Origin: Lepas anatifera
Lineage: Eukaryota; Arthropoda; Thecostraca; Lepadidae
Length of the DNA: 64,000 nucleotides
Assembly (NCBI GenBank): GCA_034440635.1
Contig: JAOTON010001483.1
Location: 248,001 to 312,000 of the forward strand
Direction of reading: 5' to 3'
Positions within the stretch are counted from its first letter, which is position 1. The number at the start of each line of letters is the position of its first letter. The notes under the pieces are model-generated. The model had not been told where the DNA came from. It did no database searches and was given only the letters and a program-made list of their open reading frames with translations. A program made the translations under genes and the position numbers. This document shows positions 24,239 through 36,108 of this stretch, piece by piece.

Positions 24239-26143
24239 GACGTTGACATAGTTACAAATTTATCAACACGGTCACTCAGTAATTATGAAAAAGAAGCGTT
24301 ATCTCTTGGTTTCAAGTTTGATACAGGCAGAGACAAAGATCATTATGTAGATCATGTCCGTAGGAACTACAAATATTACGAGGATGATATAGAGGAGGGA
24401 TTTATACAAGGCATTCTGATATGCTGTAAGGCTCTAACGGACAAAGAACCTGATAAACTACCTAGAAGATACATGAACGCGTTTAAGAGCCTTGCCAATG
24501 ACCGGTCAAAAATCATTATTCAAGCGGATAAAGGAGGAGGAGTTGTGATATTGGATAAGGCTGCATACATAAACAAAATGAAGAATCTCTTACAAGACAC
24601 AGATACCTATGAGAAAAAAGCTTCTGGATTTATTGAAAAACTCAGTAAGAAATTCAACCAAGAAACAAGAAAACTGTTACAAAAGTTTGAAAAGGGAAAA
24701 CAACTCCTTCACCTTCTGGAAGAGGCTCCTACCGCACCACGAATGCGCGGTCTTCCAAAGCTTCACAAAACAAATATACCGATGCGTCCCATTACGTCAG
24801 GGATTGGCAGTGCTCCTCATCGTATCGCCAAAGTATTAGCAAGACCCCTATCAAGCTCGTTGGGTGCCGTCAGCGACGCACACCTCCAGAATACTGATGA
24901 CCTCATGATGAAAATTAAGGACATCGACTTCTCAGATAAGTTTCTAGCCAGTTTTGATGTTAAGTCATTATTTACGAACGTTTCAGTAGAGGGGGCAATG
25001 AAAGATATCGAATCCGTAACAAAGAACATGAACCCTGACCAACTGCCCTTACCAAAACAAGACTATTTAAAATTGCTAAAAATGTGCATGAATTTTGGGG
25101 GTTTCACTTTCAACTCGGATGAGTACTTTCAACACAGTGTTCTTGCGATGGGTTCACCGTTAAGCCCAGTTGCTGCATGCCTGTACATGGAATGGCTTGA
25201 AAAACATCATTACCTAGAGATAATGGGGTCAAATGTGATCTGGGCTCGATATGTCGATGACATATTAGTTGTAGTCCCCAATGATATGGACTTAGAAACT
25301 AAACTCAATCAACTAAACTCAGTTGATTCGAAAATCCAGTTCACCATTGAAAAAGAACATCAGAGAACTCTTGCTTTCCTTGACACAGAGATTGTTAGGA
25401 GTGCCGAAGTTAAATTCAAAGTATATCGAAAGCCAACGAACAAGGAATGCTATGTACATTATTACTCAGGTCACAGTGATAGGGTGAAGCGAGGAGTAGT
25501 ATTAGGATTTTTTCTTAGGGCCTTCCGTATTTGTAGTGATGAATACCTACAAGAAGAGATAGAACATATTATGACCTCGTTCACGAAGCTAAAATATCCG
25601 AGAGGATTCCTGATTAATATGAAAAAGAAAGCTCTAGATATAAGAAAACGATCCGCGAAATCCAACAAAAAGGAACAGATACGATGTGTTACGATACCTT
25701 ACTCCAAACCAGCTGAAATTATTGCAAACAAACTTGAAGAAACGGGTTGCAAAGTAGCATTTTGTTCCGGTAAAAAACTTAGTAGCATCTTAGCGAGAAA
25801 AGAAAGATCAGATGACTCAGATCCAAAAAGTGTAGTGTACCAGGTGCCGTGCGGGTCGTGTACGAAAGCGTACATAGGTGAAACAGGACGGGGTCTAAAA
25901 ACAAGATTAAAAGAACATAGAAGAGACCTTCGAAACAACTCAGAATTCAGTGCATTTGTCATACATTCCATGAAAACAAATCATCTACCAAACTGGGATA
26001 GAGCTAAAATTATAGCAGTTTGTAAAAACAAAGATAATAGGAAAGCTACAGAAGCAGCACATATAGCTAAACATGATACTTTTAATCTTAGGCCAGGCTT
26101 CATGAAATGGGCAAAATCTGCGGCTGTATTAGGAGTTGGTTAA
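24239..26143 (+). CDS. Penelope-like reverse transcriptase with GIY-YIG endonuclease (right arm)
   Basis: About 634 codons are open from the spacer to TAA at 26141. The frame starts DVDIVTNLSTRSLSNYEKEA, slightly longer than the left arm because the spacer belongs to this copy, and then repeats the same domains. The apparent Met at 24473 is internal. Differences from the left arm include HSVLAMGSP for HSGLAMGSP in motif B and YVDDILVVV for YVDDILAVV; the catalytic aspartates are intact. The Gly-to-Val change just before LAMGSP could affect activity. No promoter or N-terminal region is present, so expression would depend on surrounding sequence. Confidence 0.9.
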   Translation, partial: DVDIVTNLSTRSLSNYEKEALSLGFKFDTGRDKDHYVDHVRRNYKYYEDDIEEGFIQGILICCKALTDKEPDKLPRRYMNAFKSLANDRSKIIIQADKGGGVVILDKAAYINKMKNLLQDTDTYEKKASGFIEKLSKKFNQETRKLLQKFEKGKQLLHLLEEAPTAPRMRGLPKLHKTNIPMRPITSGIGSAPHRIAKVLARPLSSSLGAVSDAHLQNTDDLMMKIKDIDFSDKFLASFDVKSLFTNVSVEGAMKDIESVTKNMNPDQLPLPKQDYLKLLKMCMNFGGFTFNSDEYFQHSVLAMGSPLSPVAACLYMEWLEKHHYLEIMGSNVIWARYVDDILVVVPNDMDLETKLNQLNSVDSKIQFTIEKEHQRTLAFLDTEIVRSAEVKFKVYRKPTNKECYVHYYSGHSDRVKRGVVLGFFLRAFRICSDEYLQEEIEHIMTSFTKLKYPRGFLINMKKKALDIRKRSAKSNKKEQIRCVTIPYSKPAEIIANKLEETGCKVAFCSGKKLSSILARKERSDDSDPKSVVYQVPCGSCTKAYIGETGRGLKTRLKEHRRDLRNNSEFSAFVIHSMKTNHLPNWDRAKIIAVCKNKDNRKATEAAHIAKHDTFNLRPGFMKWAKSAAVLGVG

Positions 26144-26402
26144 GCAAAGAGAGAAGAACGTTTTATATAATAATAACAAAACAATAATGATGATAAAATA
26201 AAAATAGAACATTATTTAAAACAAGTGATAAGGCTGGATTGTCTCATATCAAAGCCTGCTTGTATACATTTTAGAATAATTCAAGAAGCATTATTGGAAT
26301 ATCCTCAAAAACGGTGCCTTTATATTTCTATCGCACGATAATTTTGCACAAAAATCCAAACGATGAAACTGCTGAATGTCTTGATGACGGGTTCCTTATC
26401 CC

Positions 26403-26460
26403 TCCTACCATAGATGCTGAAGAAGACAATTTTTGTCGAAACGCGTTCATCTGCCTGCTG
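26403..26460 (+). ncRNA. possible hammerhead-like motif in Penelope 3' region
   Basis: GCTGAAGAAGACAA-TTTTTGTCGAAACGCG fits CUGANGA, a stem-II hairpin (GACAA paired with UUGUC) and GAAA, with one extra A before the stem. The same motif is inverted in the left arm near 22034-22090. Hammerhead motifs are known in Penelope-like terminal repeats. I could not confirm stems I and III, so self-cleavage is only a suggestion. Confidence 0.35.
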
Positions 26461-26513
26461 TGTTGGTTTAAGTGTTAATATCTGTCAACCGCTGTTATAC
26501 AATAATAATTATT

Positions 26514-26893
26514 GTTGGGGGGTTTAACGACACATCAACTGCAAGGGTCATACGGCGTCGCCAACTCTCACCCTGTTGGAGGGATTTTGGCCTGACTCTG
26601 ATACAATGTATTCCAAATGAAAAGGTGATTTTCTTATTTTTCTTTATGAGTGTGGCAAGATAATTAAATTCCTATAGCATCGAAAACAAGTCGTTCATAG
26701 GCTAAATCGAGATAGGTTTTTATATACATACCTTCTATGATGTGTGACTTTTGCTGTCAAAATCATCTAGGGAATGTAGTACAAAAACCATTTAATAATT
26801 GTTTAGGCTTATCGAAGCACCAAATGTCAGGGACATATGGCGTCACCAGCTCTTTCCTTCTTGGAAGGGTTTCTCGGGAGTTAGTTTTGTGAT
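26514..26893 (-). mobile_element. two partial SINE copies
   Basis: The 3' parts of the SINE family lie at about 26514-26600 (CAACTGCAAGGGTCATACGG..CCCTGTTGGAGG) and about 26808-26893 (CACCAAATGTCAGGGACATA..GAAGGGTTTCTCGGGAG). The Penelope pair may have inserted in the ATT-rich tail of the first copy. Confidence 0.7.
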
Positions 26894-28059
26894 TCTAACG
26901 AATGGCCGTGGCCGAATATATAAGCTCTCCCCATTTTCAACATCAAGGAATCTATGATAAAAGCCAGCTTACAGCTTATCGATTTTTCAGAAAAATTGAT
27001 GCAGCGATCTCACTAAAAATTTCACGCATGCTACAACAAGCGTCGGAAAAGGGGAGACCAGGAGGCTTGTCCACTCCCCTCCCCCCCCACCCACTTCTTG
27101 ACCAGCAAGCTCTTGATCTCAGTCAAAATGGGGAAAACCGGAAATTTATATAACCAGCCGCTGCGGAAGGCAACGAGGACCCCAAATTCGAACAGTTTTT
27201 GGTACTTACGTGGAAAGTTTGTGGTCAGCATCAGGTTGAAGTGTGGCTGGCCCCCTCACTTTCATGCTTGAAGTTTGTTTGGAGTTTGAAGTCACTTGTA
27301 TGTATGAAGTTTGGCTGGCCCCTGACGTTTATGTATGCTACCACCACAATAACAAATAAAAAGACTTAGCACTTCATACTTCCACACCAGCAATCACCGG
27401 CTTCTGACCTGTCTTAAGCGCTTTGACTACACCGTGTCCCGTCTAATCCACGAATGAGCTCACAACTGACCTCGTGTGAAACGAGAGCATCTTACAATCT
27501 TACGATACTGGCTGGGGTGTGAGCTTCTGGTCGGATAGAACATGATGTTTGATTGGTTGTAGGCCAGCGTTCATCTCCAGCGTTGTGATTAGTTGATGCT
27601 GAGGCCGCTTTGCCGGGATTTCCCGTAACTATGCGCTTTTTTCGTCTTCGCACGATGGAGGAGACATCCACGGATGAAAATTGTTTAACACAATTTTTGT
27701 GGATTGCCAATTTGGCACCAGCAATAAACCTAAATTATCAATATCGGGTAGTGTTCTGACTTTTGTTCGTTAGCTGGGTTTGCATTTATTGATGTTTAAG
27801 GCATATTTTGTATATATTTTTGTATATATTTGTATATATATAAGTCATATTTCACTGGGGGGGCAATTTCCGGTCACTGGGGGGGAATTTCGGCCGACTG
27901 GGGGGCAAATGCCCCCCCAGTTAACATGTTAAAAAATGGCCTGCAAGACATTCATCAAGAACACTCACAGAAAAATCCAACGCCAGGAATCTCGACATGA
28001 TACAAACCAGTCAGAGAGAGAGAGGAAACAAAGCCCATGGTAGTCGTTCCTAAGTGTGA
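26894..28059. other. no gene recognised
   Basis: No coding signal. A short internal repeat of GAAGT(G/T)TGGCTGGCCCC occurs at about 27238 and 27307, and G-rich words GGGGGG..CACTGGGGGGG lie near 27856-27910. Confidence 0.4.
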
Positions 28060-28510
28060 GGAATTTCAGAATGTATTGTGCGTTTAGTAACGTCATGCCC
28101 AAAAAAACAAACTAAACCGGCAACAAACATTAAAAATATACTAGTAAAACCAAAAGACAAAAGACACCAACATCAAGACAAAGGGGTAGTCTACAAGAAC
28201 ACATGTCAATGTGGAAGAACATGCATGGGAGAAACATGCAGGACCATTAAAACACGATCAGAAGAACAAAGAAGAGCTATAGAAAACGAGGACCACAACC
28301 ACTCAGGACTGGCTAAAAACATTTTATAAACCGGACACAACATACACTGGGATGACGTTCAAATGCTAGCATATGAAAGCCATTGAAGAAAAAGAAAAAT
28401 CAAAGTAGGCATCTTTATCGCAAACACACAAGACCTGCTTCTCAATACGAACTCAGGCATTCCCATGCCAGAAATCCACCAGGTACTGCGACCTTCATAA
28501 AGAAATAATA
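28060..28510 (+). pseudogene. GIY-YIG endonuclease end of another Penelope-like element
   Basis: The + frame reads GVVYKNTCQCGRTCMGETCR, then TIKTR..EEQRRAIENEDHNHSG, a stop at about 28327, then TGHNIHWDDVQMLAYESH, another stop, and IFIANTQDLLLNTNSG. This is the GIY-YIG nuclease and C-terminal tail of a Penelope-like ORF from a different lineage than the 22-26 kb pair. The YIGE motif is altered to CMGE and two stops interrupt it: a dead, 5'-truncated copy. Confidence 0.8.
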
Positions 28511-28613
28511 ATAATAAGTAAACAAGTATCTAAAAGTACAATTTTTCCAAGTACGCCTGAAATTAAACTAATTCAACTACGCGTCGTGACACGGCATTGG
28601 TGTGGTACGTATT

Positions 28614-30393
28614 TTAATACGCGCATTAGCGGGGGTTGGGTACCCTCCCCCTCTGGCAAAAATTCTTACTGAATTCACGCGAGCTTTCCAATGCACTTCT
28701 CAGATTTGCGCTAACCCCCATATTTTCAGAGTTAGAGGGGGGCCATCGATGGCCCCGGTGGGGCGAAAGTGGCGCCGGGCCCCTGGTGGGGCGCGGGATA
28801 ACATGGTAAGATATAAATACCATATAAGCTATAAGCTGAAACCGGCACACAAATGTAAACTTTAACCAAACGCCTGTGGTCGTCGAATGCTTGGGAGGGG
28901 AAGGGGTGTGAGTCCGCCTAAATCGTGAACTAGGGAGAGGGAGACCCCAAAATTGTGGGATTCAACTCAGGTGTCTCGTCTTTCCTTCTTTCTACCAGCG
29001 TGCACCTACATACATTTTCCTGCTTTCAGCTTTTTCTAAATGGCTTGATACCGCTCCTCAAGACAGCTATACAATTACTGTTTTCCCCCTAGCCCCCCTC
29101 TCCCCTCAGGTGATGGGCAGATCAGAGCTCACCCCCCCCCGCGCAGAAAACAAGAGAAAAGTTCCTGATACTAGGTACACCTTGGCCCCATGGTTCCTGA
29201 GAATTATTCTATGGCCATATGTTTGCTCTTCCAAGCCTGTCTCCTCTTTCCTTAGTAACATTTTTACCGGTTAGGGGCCTGCCACAGATTGCGTAACGCA
29301 TGATAGCGGGGGTCTAACGCATGCAGTGGCAGGGGGTCGGCCGCAGTGCTATCAAGCGTTACAGAGGTGGGCTCCCGTGGGGCAGGGCACTGGTCCCGGT
29401 CGTTACGCAACGCCTGCAATGCTGCCCAGCGCAGTAGCCTATCCACTTCTCCATTGAAAATATTTGTGCCATTTCTTTGTCAGTTCACATTTAGGTCATT
29501 AGAGGTCAAAACATCCGTCATAGGGATAACATGCAAGTGAAGGTTATCGGTCATTTCATCTGGATAAGTGAAGATAGATCAAAATAATTTAAACCATTGG
29601 AATCCTCCCATTAAGCCGAATCGAATGATATATAAAGACCTTGATAGAATAAATCGGATCAAATATGGCATTTGACCTGACCTGAGATGAGGTCAAGATC
29701 AAATTAGGTCAAAATGCATATCATTAGGACCGCAAAGAAAAGGCAAGTCCAATGAAGCTATAATAAACACTCTATCACCATCCATTAATATTTTTTTTGG
29801 GGGCGGGCTTATCGACGCACCAACTGCCAGGGCCATATGGCGTCGTCAACTCTTTCCCTGTTGGAAGGGTTTCTCGGGAGCCAGCTTGCTCCTTGTTCAG
29901 GGAAGCCGCCGGGCCTTGAACCCGGATCGGCTTCGTGGAAGCCAGCTACGCTGACCATTCCACTACCGCGCCCCCTATCACCATCCATTACCAAGTTATT
30001 TAGTTAAAACCACTTTTCCCATGCATTTCCAATGGAGAGGTCATGGGTCGTACCAAGCCATTAGGTCATCGATATATAAAATACCGGAACATATTTTAGA
30101 GAAATCGGTAGGCCCATTATGTGGTATGAGTTTCAATCGTACAAGTTCACCCAGTTCTGACTTCTGCTATCTTAAACCTTTTTTGAGGTCAGGTCACTTG
30201 ACCTGTACTGGTGACCTGACCTGAGATGACCCTACCTTGAAATTTTGAAAAAAAGTTGTAAAAATGATCAGAGAAAAGCTATGATAAGTACAGCGGCGCT
30301 AAGCGCCGCCGTTTTATGCTATCTCGACAAAACCCAAAGGGGGTGGTACGTAGCACGTATTACCCGCCCCGCCCCCGCTAATGCGCGTGTTAA
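28614..30393. mobile_element. TTAA element (GCGCATTAGCGGGGG family)
   Basis: The ends TTAATACGCGCATTAGCGGG and, inverted, TTAACACGCGCATTAGCGGG delimit it. Inside are a fragment of the CCC-ended family (28664-28805), unrelated sequence to about 29440, then an AGGTCA-rich region parallel to 33475-33850. A hairpin CGGCGCTAAGCGCCG lies at about 30293. A SINE sits at 29788-29974. No ORF. Confidence 0.75.
29788..29974 (-). mobile_element. SINE with 16-bp target duplication
   Basis: Flanked by CTATCACCATCCATTA at 29772-29787 and 29975-29990. The sister TTAA element has the empty site CTATCACCATCCGTTACTGA at 33809. The minus-strand copy shows the full family structure, with a box-B-like region TTGAACCCGGATCGGC and a tRNA-like head CCACTACCGCGCCCC. 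The best-preserved SINE in the window. Confidence 0.92.
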
Positions 30394-32036
30394 GCGCGTG
30401 GAAGCGAGCTGACGCCAGCCATTTGAGTTCCCATCTGCTGGAAATTTGAAAGTAGACCCCTAAATTTACCTTTCATTGGTCACTATTGCCCACAAAAGGT
30501 ATTGTGTCCATACGCTGGGTGGGTTTGACAAAACATATACAAATTTCCGGCCCGCAGCCTGATAGTCAAGTGCCTTCCTGAAATCATAAGTAAATTGCCA
30601 ATTTTTAAGAGCTGGAGACTTTTGAAAACGTAGTTTGATCCTCTAAGCTCTTTCTATCCTGCCAAGGACAGAGGACTGTGGCACCACACAACCACAAACA
30701 TTTGGACTGCGGTTGAACCTCAGCAACTATTATCATTATTTCTTTTTATTGTTGCGTACTTTATATTATCATTATTACTGTTATTAACATCATTTTCATT
30801 ATATGCTTATTTGGGCCTGTTTTTTTTGCTCACTATCGCATGCTTGAGGAAAAACATTGGTGACGTCCGCAAGTCATCACAGTGAATCTCTTGCTGCGTT
30901 ATAATGTTCTGTACTGCTGGGAAATGTTTGTGTCAGCCAGATCGGAGCTCGCAGGTGAACCTGATTATGCCCGTCTAATATTTCACAAACATTAGAGAAA
31001 CTTGGATTGGACTTCTGAGTTTCATGAAACACCACTCGCTTTGCGTCAAACATAGCTATAGGGATGAAGACTATCGATAGGTTAAAAATAACGCAAGTTT
31101 CCAAAGCTAGAGCGCTCATTATTTTGGTTTTCTCTCGCCGGAAGCGGCTACGGCATATTCGACGGTAACAAAGCTGATTTTCTTCGCCTCAGCAGCCCAC
31201 CAATGGCGTGCAAGGGGTGGGACCACGCTGTGACGTCATGGTGCCGATCGAAATTGCTTCTTGATGCAATAAAGTCCGGTGCAGCATTTCCGTTCCAGTG
31301 TCCGCGGCGTTCGGATGTTTTGTCGAAAGTTGTGTTTTGTTGTGTTCTCCAGCGAGGGTCTTCTCTGATTCTTCTCAGCTCCTACAACGGTAGGTAACAT
31401 GAACCTTCGTTGTTTTAACTTTTTCCTTGTGGTATAATTATCCAAACATTTTTGTATTACTATACTAGCAATTCATGAAAACTCTCGCCATCCAAAGTAA
31501 AGAATGCCTACATATTTAACGAATGCTAGTACGGGGATGGGTATCACCCCCTCCCCAAAGCCTTAAAAATGGGTAGGCAAAAACGGTGGTGCTAAGCTCT
31601 GTCGTACTTGGTATGGCTCTCACTTGCTCTTTTATAGCTTCTAGCAAAACTTTCGGGGCAGGTCAGTTTAGCTCAGGTTACCAGTCCAGATCGAATGACC
31701 TAGTCTAGACTCGACAAGGTTATATGGTGATCTTTGGATTGGTATTGACGAGAGGATTCCAGTGGTGAGAGCATATTTTCTATGCCTTTTGCCTAAGCCA
31801 ATAAGGCAAACCACGTACATTTCTATTGGAACACTCTTTGACCTCCATAGTCCTAGAAAAAAAGCTTGACTAGAATTTCTGTTACAATTTTTTTTCGATA
31901 GAGGTTAAGACGGCAATCCGAATTGGCCTATCCTTCCACTTTTCGCTCCCTGCTGGCGTTATTTTAAGATCATAAGTGGAAGAGACACCTGAATCCAGAC
32001 CAGAAAAGGAAGCTGAGACCCCGGAACATGTACGGT
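30394..32036. other. no gene recognised; weak promoter-like patch
   Basis: No protein match. Around 31196-31240 are CACCAATGG (CCAAT-like) and a perfect TGACGTCA (CRE) in a moderately GC-rich stretch, followed near 31390 by CAACG-GTAGGTAAC, which could be a splice donor. This could be a promoter and first exon, but chance is not excluded. Confidence 0.25.
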
Positions 32037-33219
32037 TTAACCCCTGCCCCGGTGGCGGGTAGGAGCCACCTTTGCCCTGCTGGGGGGGGCGAAAAAAGAC
32101 CCCCACAATCTCAAAAACTAAGAGAGCTAGAAAAACGCACAAAACTGCCATCGAAAGCTCATCGAAAATCATATCGAAAGTACTTCAGTCATTTTTCTCG
32201 TCAGGTCGATATGAAGGTCACCAGAGGTTAAAATAGGTTAAAACCGCTAATATGAGGTGTACTAAGAAAACCTCATATATCTCAGAAACTATGATAGCTA
32301 GAAACATTTTTCTAACACCATTCGAAAGCCCTTGAGTTGCTCTTTCATTAAAGTGGCATTCATTTTCGTGTCAGGTCAAAGCCCAGGGCGCTACAGGTCA
32401 CTGAATATTAGAAATGTTCTTGGGAATATCCATAGCCACCCATGCATAAGGGCGTTTCCTTTTTTCGCTAATAAATTTCAAACCAAGCAAGATAAAGCCA
32501 TAGTTGATGCACCATTGCAATGGTCTCGTCAATACAAATCGAATGATATACAATATTGCCATGCTAGGTCAACTTTGAAAATTTGACCTGGTCCAGGTCA
32601 ACAGTCTGACCCAACTTGACCTGGTATAGTCATGATGTATATCATTTGACTTGCAGTGACTATACAAACACTTTGGTGATAAAATAAAACTTCTATCTTT
32701 GTTTGTTCAAAATGTATAGAGTAAAACACCAAAAAATTCTTATTTGACCTAAGGAGACCTGTCAAAGGTCACAGGCCGAATTTTTTGGCATCAGCTTCAG
32801 AAATAAGGTAAGAGCAAGCCGTAACCGATGGTTGAAGTTGATTCCATCCATACTTACTGAGAAAAGCTCATTTCGTGATTTTCCCCATGCATTTACAAAG
32901 GGGAGGTCATGCTCTGCACATGACCTTAGGTCACCAATATGAAAAATTCTGGAACATATGTTGTAGCTCCTGGTGGGACCAATATGTGGTAGGAGTTTCA
33001 ACTTGATCAATTAACCTGCCTTTTAGTTATGCAGTCCTAAGCATTTTTGAGGTAAGGTCACTTCACCTGGCCTGGTAACCTAACCTGATATGACCTTGAG
33101 CTAAATTTTTCAGGCAAGATGTAAAAATAATGAAGGAACAGTTAGACCAAGTTTGGCGGCGCTGCGCGCCGCCGTTTACCGAGGGGGTCTAAAAAGACCC
33201 CCACCCGGGCGAAGGTTAA
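32037..33219. mobile_element. TTAA element rich in AGGTCA motifs
   Basis: Starts TTAACCCCTGCCCCGG at 32037 and ends GGGCGAAGG-TTAA at 33216-33219. The terminal repeat match is only partial (inverted right end TTAACCTTCGCCCGGG). The inner ends share AAAAAGACCCCCAC words in opposite orientation. The interior contains many AGGTCA/TGACCT motifs and the hairpin GGCGGCGCTGCGCGCCGCCG near 33155. A related copy begins at 39090. Confidence 0.72.
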
Positions 33220-35888
33220 CCCTTGCCCCACCGGGGCCATCGATGGCCCCCTAAGGTTTTTCCGAGATAGCAGAAAAACGACGAGGCACAGCGCCGCGGT
33301 TGAGGGCTCTATCTCTCACCACACAATTTTCCCACCATCCATGAAATTTTTTACCCGGGTCACTTAACACGCGCATTGACGGGGGTCTGAGTCACCTTCG
33401 CATTGACGGGGGCGGGTACCCGCCCCTAAGATCTCGAGAACCACGGTAGGTAGCGAAAAACGGTAAACGGCGTTGGGCTGCCCATCCACTTCTCCATCGA
33501 AAATATTTGAACCATTTTTTTCAGGTCACATTTAAGGTCACGAGAGGTCAAAACATGCCCGTCATAGGGATAACATGTAAATTCAGTTTTTCGGCCATTA
33601 CATCTGAACAAGTAAAGATAGAGCAAAACTGCTCAAACTGTATGAATCCTCTTAGCAAGCCGAATTGAATGATATATAATTTGGACCTTGCTAGGTCAAA
33701 TCAAGGATTTGACCTGACCTGGGGTCAGGTCAGGGTCAAATTATATAAAATGCGTATCATTAGAACCGCAAAGCCCAGGTGAGTCTAATGTAGCTAAAAT
33801 AATTGCTCTATCACCATCCGTTACTGAGTTATTCCATAAAAACCATTTTTCCCATGTACAGAGCTGCAAAAAATCTCAAATCTGTCGGGCACTTTCGAAA
33901 ATACCTCCAAATCTGTCGGGTGGTTAGGATAGGACTATTAAAATTGTCTAAAACCCATTCAATTGGTAAAATGTTCCTACTCATTTTCCACATTCTTAAT
34001 AGAAAATACTAAAATTAGCATAAAAAACTTCTAGTTTGGCACCAATGGATATCATTATCCTTATTTTTGTGCTCTGATCCTTATATGTGTGATATCCTTA
34101 TTTTTCGTGCTCTGAAGCCGCCTATGGCAAATCTAAGTGGAATGGCACAAGTCTATTAATTTTCAAAACTCTAGAACTGAGACTGTTCTTCGGGTTTTCA
34201 ATTATCAGACGCGCTCAGGAAATTAAGGTTATCGGCAGAAACCTATAACAAATTGAATACCGAACCACCAATTCTCATTTTCTGGAGTCACCATTGGTAA
34301 AGGAAATTTATTATTGGATGTAATTTGAGATTTGTGGACGTACAGCATACAAATAGTGTGTGTCAAAGTCAGCTCGACTGGGTCTTGAATAAGACTCAGT
34401 CTTGAATTCAGATGATTTAGGTCACAGGTGGAAATATACAATAACATGAAAAGCAGCCCCCCTTTTTTCAGTCCTCTGCAGCTGCCATTGACAAAATTGC
34501 TGCACTAGAATGAGAATAAGTGATATTTTGTTATTAGGTTACATAGTCCAGCCCAGAATACTTAAAAAATATAGTTTGCAATGGAAGAAAGCTGACCTGG
34601 TTCCCATACCATGCTGTTACTTATGCCAGCTTCTGCAGATTTTCATGTCAGTTTTTGGAGGTGGGAGGGGGTAATTTGGAAGGAACCCCCAAAATTTATA
34701 TATGGATTTTGCTCTGATAGCCAGACAAACAGGATTGGAGGGGTACTTTTTTGATATTTGAAAGTGTTTTTTTAAGGATCATGGCTACTTGTAGTTGAAT
34801 ACAAACATGTAATATTAACTTTCCATGACTTATAAATACATGTTTACATGAAAAATCCTAAATTTTGAAGCTGTTGGCTATTTCAAAGTTTTTTATGCAT
34901 TGCCGTGCTCATTTCCATGAGGGTACGTAGTTTAGGATCTGAAGTTCATGAGGCTAATAAATAACCTTAAGTCAGTTAGATAGTAAATGTCAAATAAATA
35001 TCATGTTTCCAAGGAAGTTATGAGTAAAAGGAATGAGTAAAGGTTGCACTAGGCTGTGTTTTTGTTATATCTTTGTCCCCTTGACATAGATCATAGCCAT
35101 ATTTAGGTAAGTGAATAAAATGAAATGGGAGAAATAGTTTGGTACTTAAAACTCAAATTAATGTGAAAAGGTGAAGAGTTTTGTTTCTTTGGCATCTACA
35201 AATCCACTGATGAAGGTATGCAACTTTTGTGGTTAATTCTGGACAAACAGGCATTGGATTTAAAAGAAAACGGAAGGGAAAATCAAATGTTTTAGTCTAA
35301 TTTGACCAGTCTGCTGGTAAAATTCATTTTTCCCTTATTAATATCATTTAAAATTATTGATCAACAGTGAGCATAACATACTGTGTGGAAATAAATGTAA
35401 GCTGCCGAAATTACAACGAACACCACATCACTTACTTGTTTGTTTTCTCCCCACTGTTCTGATCTGCCCGCTGTTTGACCCATGCTTCAAAACGACCTCC
35501 TTGGCCAAAACCACTGTTCCTGAACTTGCAGGGCAGCCCAGAATGCTTGATTCGCTGATGCTCCTAAAAAAACGTTTTTCGCCAAAATACCCACATCCCT
35601 CAAATCCACATTTAAGCTTGACACGGGACGGTGGAAGGGGCTTCAGCTTAATCGGAGCCATTTATCAGCCCTTCAACTATGGACGGTGAAATCCAGGCTC
35701 AACCAGTTTACTCAAGATGTATACCAAATTAATGCAAGAGAAAAATAATCAAAAACACAACCTTGCAACGTATTCCCTCCACCACACCACGGGATTCTAG
35801 GGCCTTGGCCTCCGCCATATCCATAACGCAACACACCAAACCGCAGGGCTGCTTTTCAAACCAAAGATACCTTTTACACCGGCTTTGT

Positions 35889-35920
35889 CGCAAGGGCGCT
35901 GTTCAAACAGCGCCCTTGCG
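35889..35920. repeat. hairpin, 13-bp arms
   Basis: CGCAAGGGCGCTG and its exact complement are separated by TTCAAA. Followed 75 bp later by a second hairpin, GGCCTGTCGGGCC at 35996-36008 pairing with 36039-36051 (30-bp loop). Their role inside the hAT element is unknown. Confidence 0.85.
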
Positions 35921-36108
35921 GCAGCGTTGAGTGTTCTTCCAAACGAAGGAAATGAAGGAAAAAAACTGTTTTGCCTGTCTAAAGGCCTTTACGGCGGCCT
36001 GTCGGGCCAAGCTGTCGCGTGCTATGGAATACAAATCGGGCCCGACAGGCCGGTGAAGGAATTTTTCCAGCAGAGAATTCTCTGGGTGACGTTTAAAAGG
36101 CCCTCTGT

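Larger units (their letters stand above)
22018..26500. mobile_element. Penelope-like element pair, head-to-head palindrome with 13-bp target duplication
   Basis: A left arm (22014-24226, minus) and a right arm (24269-26480, plus) are near-identical inverted copies around a 42-bp spacer. The direct repeat AATAATAATTATT at 22005-22017 and 26501-26513 marks one integration event. Each arm is 5'-truncated at almost the same codon and keeps the full 3' region. Inverted, truncated composites are known from Penelope-like elements. Few differences separate the arms (about ten amino acids over 556), so the structure is young. Confidence 0.88.
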
